This document shows positions 14,516 to 20,215 of a stretch of 20,215 bases of DNA, in pieces. Both the position numbers and the translations under genes were made by a program. Source of the stretch: Halanaerobiaceae bacterium. GTDB lineage: Bacteria > Bacillota > Halanaerobiia > Halanaerobiales > DTU029. The stretch's first letter is position 1; each line of letters starts with the position of its first letter. The notes below the pieces were generated by a model. The model was not told the origin of the DNA. It worked only from the letters and a program-made list of their open reading frames with translations, and made no database searches. The DNA is taken from assembly GCA_012521855.1 (NCBI GenBank), contig JAAYLO010000204.1:1-20215 (forward strand). The letters run 5' to 3'.

Positions 14516-15085
14516 TTACTCTAAATATCTTTTGAGTATTTGATGATTCCACACCTGAACCTCAATATAGGGAATAAAATCATCGGGGAGATTTCCCCAC
14601 CAGCCTTTACGGGGTAAACCCCTTTCTTTGATTATCGAATGAATTTCAGATAAAGTGAACACTATTCCATGATATTCTGGCTGATAATATTCAGGAGTTT
14701 TATCCCGGCCCAATCGATATGAAAGCATACTGTCTATATATGTAAAACTCAAATCTCCTTCCCTGAAATCCGAAATGGGTATTACTATTTTCGCTAACCT
14801 TTCTTCCTCCATAATTTCCTCAAGCTCTTCACATTTCCCCAATACCATATAAATTGGGTGATTCTCTTCAGGAATACCTCCTTTTGCAATAAACTCTTTC
14901 CTTAACCAGGCTTCAATTTCCTTTCTTTCCCGGATATACCACTCCGGGTTTTTAAAACGTCCCCATATAGCATTATCAACATACAATTCTTCCATTTTCC
15001 TGATAGCCTCTGATTCCGGTAATGCTGATAATGTCTGAAAAGGAATTGTATTCTTTCTGTAGTAATGGGTTAAAAAATCTATCAT
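14516..15085 (-). CDS. Conserved hypothetical protein
   Basis: 189 residues starting MIDFLTHYYRKNTIPFQTLS. I recognise this as a type of conserved but uncharacterised protein found in Bacilli and Clostridia; it has no signal peptide or membrane segment. Conserved-looking blocks are FIAKGGIPEENHPIYMVLG, DSMLSYRLGRDKTPEYY and HGIVFTLSEIHSII, ending with IEVQVWNHQILKRYL. Length fits those relatives, so it appears intact. GGAGG lies seven bases before the ATG at 15085. The function is unknown; relatives often sit among acetyltransferases and other accessory genes, as here. Confidence 0.8.
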   Translation of the reverse strand: MIDFLTHYYRKNTIPFQTLSALPESEAIRKMEELYVDNAIWGRFKNPEWYIRERKEIEAWLRKEFIAKGGIPEENHPIYMVLGKCEELEEIMEEERLAKIVIPISDFREGDLSFTYIDSMLSYRLGRDKTPEYYQPEYHGIVFTLSEIHSIIKERGLPRKGWWGNLPDDFIPYIEVQVWNHQILKRYLE

Positions 15086-15205
15086 CCCAAACCTCCATCA
15101 TTTTTTTATTTCTGGATGGTGTCTTGTCCTATTACCACCTTCCTTCACTGTATTGATTTGCACTGGTCATTTCCCCCTTTGCAGTTTCAAACAGCCCAGG
15201 ACCTG

Positions 15206-16108
15206 TCACTCACTCAATTCTTTAATCTTCTGTTCTGCCAATTCCTTATCTATTTCATCTCCATACTTATTTAGTTTTTCATAATATTGCAGGGATGTTT
15301 CTTTATCCCCAATTACCTGGGAGAGATATGCAATATTATTTATAACAACAGTATCAAGAGGATTTTTTTCTTCTGCCAATTTAAAATATTTAATGGCTTC
15401 TTCATAATTGTTTTGGTAATAGTAAACAACTGCTATATTATTATATGGATATACCACATCAGGATATAATTCAATAATTTTTTCAGAAATTTCTATTACA
15501 TATTTATCTGCCGCTCTGTCACCCATATTTATAAAATTATAAAGTCTTCCCTGAATACTATCGATCATAAAAGTAAAAGCATCATCCAGTTTTTCCCCAT
15601 CATGGTATAACCATTCATTATTATTTTCCTTTGAAATATTTAAAACATCTATTATAGCATCCTTTTGATCCTCATACCTTGTCAGTTCTCCTAATGTATG
15701 AATTTTACCAAAATGCATATCCAACCTGTCTGGATATCTTATTAAACCCTCATTAAGGTATTTCAGGCCCAGATCTACTTTTTCTTCATCATAATATATT
15801 TCACTATGTAGATAACCTACTTCTTCACCGGTATCAGGGTCTTTAAGAACTATAATAGATTCTTCTTCCGGTATCCCCTTCTTTATAGTCATATTTTCAT
15901 TTCTGCCTAAATTAAAATAATAGTTAAAATATGCAATAAATAATTCAGGATCATATGGGGCTGCTTCTTCCCATTTTTGAAGATGTTGATATAAAACATC
16001 ATATTTGCCTTCTTCCAATAGCTGCACATATGTATTCTTAAAATCATCCGCCAGAACAAATGATGATAACAGGAAAATAAGTAAAATCAGCAAAACATTT
16101 ATTCTCAT
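15206..16108 (-). CDS. Secreted or surface TPR-repeat protein
   Basis: 300 residues. Residues 1-20 form a signal peptide (hydrophobic core VLLILLIFLLSSF, cleavage likely after VLA). The rest is helical with tetratricopeptide repeats: PYNNIAVVYYYQNNYEEAIKYFKLAEEKNP near 220-250 is a clear TPR, with another following to about 285, and degenerate copies earlier. No enzymatic motif is seen, so it probably serves as a protein-binding scaffold outside the membrane. AGAGGTG precedes the ATG at 16108. It is flanked by unrelated genes and a decayed fragment upstream, so partners cannot be proposed. Confidence 0.82.
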   Translation of the reverse strand: MRINVLLILLIFLLSSFVLADDFKNTYVQLLEEGKYDVLYQHLQKWEEAAPYDPELFIAYFNYYFNLGRNENMTIKKGIPEEESIIVLKDPDTGEEVGYLHSEIYYDEEKVDLGLKYLNEGLIRYPDRLDMHFGKIHTLGELTRYEDQKDAIIDVLNISKENNNEWLYHDGEKLDDAFTFMIDSIQGRLYNFINMGDRAADKYVIEISEKIIELYPDVVYPYNNIAVVYYYQNNYEEAIKYFKLAEEKNPLDTVVINNIAYLSQVIGDKETSLQYYEKLNKYGDEIDKELAEQKIKELSE

Positions 16109-16137
16109 GTCCAGGCACCTCTGTAGTCTTTTTTAAC

Positions 16138-16153
16138 TTGCCGTAATCGGCAA
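16138..16153. repeat. Short perfect inverted repeat
   Basis: TTGCCG and CGGCAA arms around a four-base loop, directly after the stop of the orphan fragment at 16154. It lacks a T tract on the minus strand and may be the remaining stem of that lost gene's terminator. Confidence 0.4.
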
Positions 16154-16297
16154 TCATTTCTTTTCAGTCCATTTTGAAGGAATAAACCTTTCATTTTCCC
16201 AGGCTGATATAACTAAAGTCGAATTGATAAAGGGCAGATTGAAATAATAGATCATATCATCTGATTCTGAGCCTTCTGCCCACCCTGCTGGCAGACG
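16154..16297 (-). pseudogene. Orphan C-terminal fragment overlapping the nucleotidyltransferase tail
   Basis: In a frame different from the nucleotidyltransferase gene, 47 protein-like codons run from 16297 to a TGA at 16154-16156: LPAGWAEGSESDDMIYYFN, then FINSTLVISAWENERFIP. No start codon heads it, and the first 14 codons overlap the end of the nucleotidyltransferase frame, where that protein's residues (ASASRVGRRLRIR) look like out-of-frame reading. I infer that a deletion fused the end of one gene onto the tail of another. The family is not recognised. Confidence 0.4.
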
Positions 16298-16691
16298 CAA
16301 TTATTTCATCTATATTGCCTATCCTATCTATTACTACTTTTGCTCCACCGGTAATAGTACGAAGGGTTCCGATATCTAAGGGATCATCGGTTATCCAGTC
16401 TGGTCCTGTTATTCCCAGCTCAACTTCACGACCATCTTTGTACCAGATTCGAAGTGATGTCACTCTCCCCCAGTATTCCTTTTCAATCTTATCTACATCA
16501 CCAAAATTTTCCGTAAAGGAGTAATCATTCAAATATCTGTCCGGTTCATTTGTCATTAAAACCAGGTCTATATCTGAACCATCATGAACCTGGCCCCTTG
16601 CATATGAACCTACCAGTAATATAGCTTTTATATCGTTTCGCAGTTCTGCCCATTTTCTTATCTCTTCAAGAAAACTCTCAATTTCTTTCAT
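16257..16691 (-). CDS. Stand-alone nucleotidyltransferase-fold protein
   Basis: 144 residues with the polymerase-beta-type nucleotidyltransferase motif: GSYARGQVHDGSDIDLVL, i.e. Gly28-Ser29 and catalytic Asp40 and Asp42, with a third acidic residue likely in REVELGI near 88-94. Such single-domain proteins are related to aminoglycoside adenylyltransferases and MNT antitoxins, but the substrate is unknown and no HEPN partner is adjacent. AAGGAGA lies eight bases before the ATG at 16691. The last 13 or so residues appear to derive from readthrough into a foreign fragment (16154-16297), so the original C-terminus has probably been lost; the catalytic core is intact. Confidence 0.82.
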   Translation of the reverse strand: MKEIESFLEEIRKWAELRNDIKAILLVGSYARGQVHDGSDIDLVLMTNEPDRYLNDYSFTENFGDVDKIEKEYWGRVTSLRIWYKDGREVELGITGPDWITDDPLDIGTLRTITGGAKVVIDRIGNIDEIIASASRVGRRLRIR

Positions 16692-16979
16692 TCTGAATTC
16701 TCCTTTTAATCAGGCTTTTCCCAGGAAGGACGGCCTGTGAATATACTGCCAGAAAAGCCAGATAATGACCCTCTATCGGTATTACACTTAAAAATTCCAT
16801 TTCTCCTGGCAGAGAATCCAGTATTGATAAAAGACTTGAATAAGCTGTTTTAAAGAAGGATAATACAGTAGAAAGAGTGAATAAACCGAATATCGGAAAC
16901 AGTCCTTTAAACAAAAGGAGCCGAATCCAAATCCTTCATAATAAAAAGGACCACCTTTATTTTCATGTTTTATCACCAA
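16678..16979 (-). pseudogene. Frameshifted remnant of a small membrane protein
   Basis: Two overlapping frames look like consecutive parts of one hydrophobic protein: GGPFYYEGFGFGSF in the frame open from 16979, then LFPIFGLFTLSTVLSFF and IPIEGHYLAFLAVYS in the frame from 16914. A one-base shift near 16910 would join them. Neither frame has a good ribosome site, and the second ends inside the nucleotidyltransferase start. The family is not recognised. The remaining bases to 17063 hold nothing I can support. Confidence 0.35.
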
Positions 16980-17063
16980 TAAAAAGCTATATCAAGCTTA
17001 ATTTTCCATCAATAATAATCTTTTTTTCCTGCCTTCATAAGCCCGGCAAAAAGCAGGATTTAT

Positions 17064-17468
17064 TTATACCTTTTTCCTTTTACTTTTAATATCAATGACA
17101 TTGTAGATCAGGGAAAATAATAAAAACATCATGGTAAAATAAATAAAAATATCACGATAAGCACTCTGGGCTAAAGGTTCACGGAATCCAGAAAGCCATA
17201 CATAGCCAAGCACCAACAACAATGTCGGGATGTAAGCGATTAAGGCACTTACAAACCTGTTTTTTACTCTAATATGAACAATTAGTTCATATGCAAGAAC
17301 CCCTACAAGTACAACAAAAGCACGGTCTAATTCATGCCAGTTTCCATTCGGGTCTTCATAAATACCTTTTGCAAGGTACAAAATACTATTAAGTATGGTT
17401 GTAAATGTATAAATACCACAATAAAGTAATAAAGCATCTTTAAGTATCTTATCCCAGAAATTCTTCAT
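17064..17468 (-). CDS. Small four-helix membrane protein (DUF6608-like)
   Basis: 134 residues from the ATG at 17468, supported by GGAGG seven bases upstream. Hydrophobic helices lie near residues 10-32, 48-66, 73-92 and 107-127, and the tail is basic (KSKRKKV), predicting a cytoplasmic C-terminus. The arrangement and the block YRDIFIYFTMMFL resemble the uncharacterised DUF6608 family; that assignment is from memory of the pattern and moderately certain. The function is unknown. It stands alone, with noncoding or decayed DNA on both sides. Confidence 0.7.
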   Translation of the reverse strand: MKNFWDKILKDALLLYCGIYTFTTILNSILYLAKGIYEDPNGNWHELDRAFVVLVGVLAYELIVHIRVKNRFVSALIAYIPTLLLVLGYVWLSGFREPLAQSAYRDIFIYFTMMFLLFSLIYNVIDIKSKRKKV

Positions 17469-17747
17469 TTCATGCCCTCCATGTGCCAAATATTTTCTGC
17501 TTCTAATTCTTTCAAAGTACAAATCATCCATTTCCCGATAAATCTCTCATCAAGCTTCTATGTTGAAAAATCCTTTTGTCTGCTAAACCACCTCCTTAAG
17601 CAGCACATCAAAATGTCTTCCAATGTATTGATTGTACATGCGGAAACCGGCATAAGCAGCTATTTTGTACAGACACAGCAAATTGTTTCTCCAGTATCAG
17701 AAAACTCTTTTTTTATTTTTTCTCCTTTACTTTCATGAGGAGAGGGT
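17469..17747. other. Intergenic stretch without a supported gene
   Basis: About 280 bases between the double-GNAT gene and the small membrane protein gene. A short minus-strand run encodes AAYAGFRMYNQYIGRHF, which looks faintly protein-like but has no start and no recognised family. AAGGAGG at about 17591-17598 has no usable start codon nearby. No clear promoter or terminator is seen. Confidence 0.4.
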
Positions 17748-18626
17748 TCACCATATTTTTTCCCACTTTTCTCTTAAACATATTGCTTCAAAGCCGATGG
17801 ATTTATAAAAATCCACAACACCTCCGAAACAATACTTTGCCCCCAGTTTTTTTGTCTTTTTCATTGCCTCAGTAAGTGCAATCGTTGCCAGGCCTTTCCT
17901 TCTATGTTCAGGTATAGTTGCCAGGGGTTCCAAATAAGCATATTTATTCTGTTCATCAAACCACATCCCGGCATAACATGCATATTCTCCATCAGGAGCT
18001 TTAATAATTGTAGTTAAATCCTTTCTAAAGTTGGGACCGCTTTGCATGAGCAATGTTCCACCATAATCTTCATCCGGGTCAGGTCCATGATTAAACCCTT
18101 TCCAGAGACAGGTATGTATCTTTTTTATATCATTCTCTTCTTCCAATGTAATAATCGAATAATCCGGTGACAAATCAAGTTCAATAAAATCTTTGTCATA
18201 GGAAAAAATGGTTACTGGTTCTGTATGTACTTTTTTATATCCTTTCTCCTGTAAAAGCTCTCTTTTTACCTCCTCTTTATCTGTAACCCAGACCCCTAAA
18301 ATTCTTTTATCATCACTTACAGCTGCCAGTTCCTTTTCTGCATATTCAAGCATCTCAGTTAACAAGTAATTATACCCATCTTTTACACTTAAAAAACATT
18401 CCCCGAGATCCATCTCATAACATGCCAGAGCTACAAGCTCTTCCCCGTCTTCCCACAAACCAAAACGATGAGTGTATTTATATCTAAAGTATGGATGGGT
18501 ATGGGCGTATTCAAAAAACTGTCTTAACAAATAACCATTCAATGTTTCCAGATTATAAATATCATCTAAAAACTGACTCACCTTTTCAAAATCAGCCAGT
18601 AATTTATACCTTCTCCTGCTTACCAT
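17748..18626 (-). CDS. Tandem-GNAT acetyltransferase
   Basis: 292 residues with two GNAT-fold halves. The N-terminal half (about 1-145) is degenerate, ending LLQEKGYKKVHTEP. The C-terminal half (about 155-292) holds the acetyl-CoA site: LEPLATIPEHRRKGLATIAL with the RRKGLA pyrophosphate loop, and FYKSIGFEAI near the end. Such double-GNAT proteins usually keep one catalytic half. AAGGGTGA six bases upstream supports the ATG at 18626; a GTG nine bases earlier lies in that ribosome site. It starts 18 bases after the beta-propeller-like gene and is probably co-transcribed with it. The substrate is unknown. Confidence 0.83.
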   Translation of the reverse strand: MVSRRRYKLLADFEKVSQFLDDIYNLETLNGYLLRQFFEYAHTHPYFRYKYTHRFGLWEDGEELVALACYEMDLGECFLSVKDGYNYLLTEMLEYAEKELAAVSDDKRILGVWVTDKEEVKRELLQEKGYKKVHTEPVTIFSYDKDFIELDLSPDYSIITLEEENDIKKIHTCLWKGFNHGPDPDEDYGGTLLMQSGPNFRKDLTTIIKAPDGEYACYAGMWFDEQNKYAYLEPLATIPEHRRKGLATIALTEAMKKTKKLGAKYCFGGVVDFYKSIGFEAICLREKWEKIW

Positions 18627-18644
18627 AATATTCACCCTTCAAGT

Positions 18645-19526
18645 CTATATTTTTCCTGTTATTAATTCTTTAGAAAAACCACCTGTGATTAATTCATTCA
18701 GGTCCGACCGGATAATACTGTTTCCCTCTTTCTCATATAAAATATCCCCCTCAATAAAGGCATCCCAGCTGGCCCGGTTAATGGTTTTGTATAATGAAAG
18801 GTCTGACATATCCCAGAATTTCATTTCAAAACATGGCGGGCTCATTGTGAGCAAAAAATCCTTCCAGTTTCCAACCAGATAAAACATCTTTTTGTGGCAT
18901 TTTTTACAGCTATCAAGTATTTCATAATTATTTTTATTAATTCGTGAAATACAAAGATCCTGGGAAGCAGTAAAAATTTCATCACCGGCCAGCAATAAGC
19001 TTTTCAAATTCTTCTTATGAATCTTTTTCTTATAGATAACTTTAAAATCAGCTCTGTCAATAACAATAAATTCTCCATCAACATTTCCAGCATAGATATT
19101 ATCACTGATGATCATATCCCAGATACTGCTTTCTGATATTGGATAAACCCTGACCTCACCGGAAGCTTTATTAATTACCGCAAAATCCCCCTTTCTGATA
19201 GCAATATATATATTTTTTTCATCATGGTCAAGTGTGCATATATCAGAACTCAAATCAATTCCCAGTTCCCATGTTTTATTAATTTCAAGTGTTTCCTTAT
19301 CAATTTTATGTAATTTATAAAAATCACGGCTGTAAATTATATCCTTATCAATCAGCAGGTCTCTTGTTCTGCTGTTCTTCGGGAAAACTTCTTTGCTCTG
19401 TATAACATCACCTGTATTAATATCCGCCTTCATTATCTCTTTATCTGAGATTACATACAAAAGATCTCCCTCTTTTTTAAATTTCAAAACAGGCTTACCC
19501 AGATCAATCAGACTCTCAAAAAGCAT
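18645..19526 (-). CDS. Intracellular beta-propeller-like (WD40/PQQ-type repeat) protein
   Basis: 293 residues with repeated short beta-strand blocks such as LLYVISDKEIMKADINTG, IIYSRDFYKLHKIDKETL, NIYIAIRKGDFAVINKASG and NIYAGNVDGEFIVIDRAD, spaced about 40 residues apart, as in six- or seven-bladed propellers. No signal peptide is present, so it should be cytoplasmic. A CKKCHKK segment near residue 214 is the only Cys cluster. GGAGGGAGG precedes the ATG at 19526. Propellers of this type bind proteins or small ligands; no specific function can be given. It is followed closely by the double-GNAT gene. Confidence 0.75.
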   Translation of the reverse strand: MLFESLIDLGKPVLKFKKEGDLLYVISDKEIMKADINTGDVIQSKEVFPKNSRTRDLLIDKDIIYSRDFYKLHKIDKETLEINKTWELGIDLSSDICTLDHDEKNIYIAIRKGDFAVINKASGEVRVYPISESSIWDMIISDNIYAGNVDGEFIVIDRADFKVIYKKKIHKKNLKSLLLAGDEIFTASQDLCISRINKNNYEILDSCKKCHKKMFYLVGNWKDFLLTMSPPCFEMKFWDMSDLSLYKTINRASWDAFIEGDILYEKEGNSIIRSDLNELITGGFSKELITGKI

Positions 19527-19570
19527 CTTTCATCCTCCCTCCCCAGAGTGTCTTATCATTCTATAACTCC

Positions 19571-19879
19571 TTACGTATATAATTCCTTCCCGAGTATAAA
19601 AATCCTCTTTATTCCAGTTCCATTCTCAGCCTGATCATAACCGGATACCAATTTTCCTATCCTTTTCCCCTGATACTCTTCCCTGACAGCTATATTTATA
19701 ATCTCCATGATATTGGGGCGAGTGCCAAGGAGTACATATTCTCCAACAATGATATCATTAAAACTTGCGGTAAATACCAATCCCCTGTTAATATAATCAT
19801 TAACTATCTCCGGAGAAGAATCCGCCAGTAATAATAACTCATATATAGTGTCATCAATACTTTCGATTTTAAATAAATC
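19571..19879 (-). pseudogene. GNAT acetyltransferase remnant lacking a start and C-terminus
   Basis: Directly after the aminopeptidase stop, and in the same frame, 102 codons encode a GNAT front half: ESIDDTIYELLLLADSSPE, VGEYVLLGTRPNIMEIINIAV and the CoA loop EEYQGKRIGKLV. No ATG, GTG or TTG occurs until TTG 19780, which would cut into the domain. After GKLV the sequence departs from the family and ends at TAA 19571-19573, about 50 residues short. Possible internal deletion. Probably inactive; expression as a readthrough tail of the aminopeptidase is the only obvious route. Confidence 0.65.
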
Positions 19880-20215
19880 TCATCCCAATAAATATGTACC
19901 GGCATTACATATCTTCTTACCGTCAATTATGATAGTTGGATCTTTAACAACTACATCCAGGTGATATGAACTTTTATTGTTCCCTCCATATTCCATGTTA
20001 TTACCAAAGCCAAAATGACATGTACCCCTGGCGCATTCTGCCTCCATCAACTCCTTATACCATAATGCCCCTGGATTGATTCCTATTCCAAATTCGGCAA
20101 GTATACTGGTATTCTCATCCCCTGTTAAATCTTTCATAAGCATTTTCTGTTGTTCATCATTTGCGTTTAAACTGTTTATATTAATAACCCGTCCCCCTTT
20201 TATCTCCAGTGTAAA
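19880..20215 (-). CDS. M29-like (aminopeptidase T family) metallopeptidase, C-terminal part (5' end outside window)
   Basis: The last 111 codons of a gene that begins beyond base 20215; the frame is open to the edge. The segment has the family's metal-ligand pattern: Glu in ILAEFGIGINPGA, His in GTCHFGFGNN, then a glycine-rich GGNN and HLD in SYHLDVVV, followed by a closing PTIIIDGKKI strand. These match the leucyl-aminopeptidase/aminopeptidase T type of M29 protein, a cytoplasmic enzyme that removes N-terminal residues using two metals. The stop is TGA at 19880-19882, and the next codons in the same frame belong to a GNAT remnant, so the original downstream region may have been lost. Confidence 0.8.
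   Translation of the reverse strand, partial: FTLEIKGGRVININSLNANDEQQKMLMKDLTGDENTSILAEFGIGINPGALWYKELMEAECARGTCHFGFGNNMEYGGNNKSSYHLDVVVKDPTIIIDGKKICNAGTYLLG

Noticed and set aside
15139..15212. Short protein-like run (FETAKGEMTSANQYSEGRW) after the TPR gene
   Set aside because: About 25 codons, no start and no recognised family; could be another gene tail but support is too thin.
17560..17680. Short minus-strand run (AAYAGFRMYNQYIGRHF) considered as a MiaB/MtaB-type remnant
   Set aside because: Similarity is faint and limited to a few residues; no flanking homology.
1..20215. CRISPR array, tRNA/rRNA genes, transposase or integrase
   Set aside because: Scanned by eye; no repeated spacer pattern, clover-leaf gene or recombinase motif was found, so deletions cannot be tied to a visible mobile element.

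Overview
The window is 20.2 kb of AT-rich DNA in which every convincing gene lies on the minus strand. Low GC, strong AGGAGG-type ribosome sites, TTG/GTG starts and the family content (DUF47/PiT, DUF6062, COG2984-type ABC importer, many GNAT enzymes, methyltransferases and nucleotidyltransferases) suggest a low-GC Firmicute, most likely a clostridium-like or Halanaerobiales-like anaerobe. That assignment is inference; no rRNA or other marker gene is present.

Read in the direction of transcription (high to low coordinates), positions 20215-10718 are an accessory stretch. Intact genes are an M29-like aminopeptidase (cut by the window edge), an intracellular beta-propeller-like protein, a double-GNAT protein, a small membrane protein, a stand-alone nucleotidyltransferase, a secreted TPR protein, a conserved hypothetical, a methyltransferase and a GNAT. 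Between and inside them lie many gene fragments: a GNAT without a start codon, a frameshifted membrane-protein remnant, an orphan C-terminus under the nucleotidyltransferase tail, an aminoglycoside-nucleotidyltransferase C-terminus, an unidentified C-terminal piece, an internally deleted and frameshifted MTA/SAH nucleosidase, and a Nudix gene with two in-frame stops. Two open frames are chimeras: glyoxalase-like (VOC) N-terminus joined to a methyltransferase, and GNAT joined to a DUF3795 C-terminus. This looks like repeated small deletions joining neighbouring genes.

Positions 10580-8727 hold a compact three-gene module: XRE regulator, ImmA/IrrE-type Zn peptidase and PIN-domain nuclease. It is driven by a good sigma-A-type promoter carrying two matching 17-bp palindromes (TGTAAT-N5-ATTACA) whose centres are 53 bp apart. 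It resembles a toxin-antitoxin or stress/defence cassette and is the best candidate for a poorly described system. A DUF6062 protein with two identical Cys/His motifs follows.

Positions 7916-1 look like one long transcription unit. A promoter with a perfect TTGACA box is followed by a roughly 200-nt leader with mutually exclusive terminator and antiterminator hairpins (T-box-like, but without the expected UGGN). Then come a lipoprotein/permease/ATPase ABC importer (TrpXYZ-like), a membrane protein of unknown function, a CrtI-like FAD oxidoreductase, a PfkB-family sugar kinase, a DUF47 PhoU-like protein and a PiT phosphate transporter that runs off the window.
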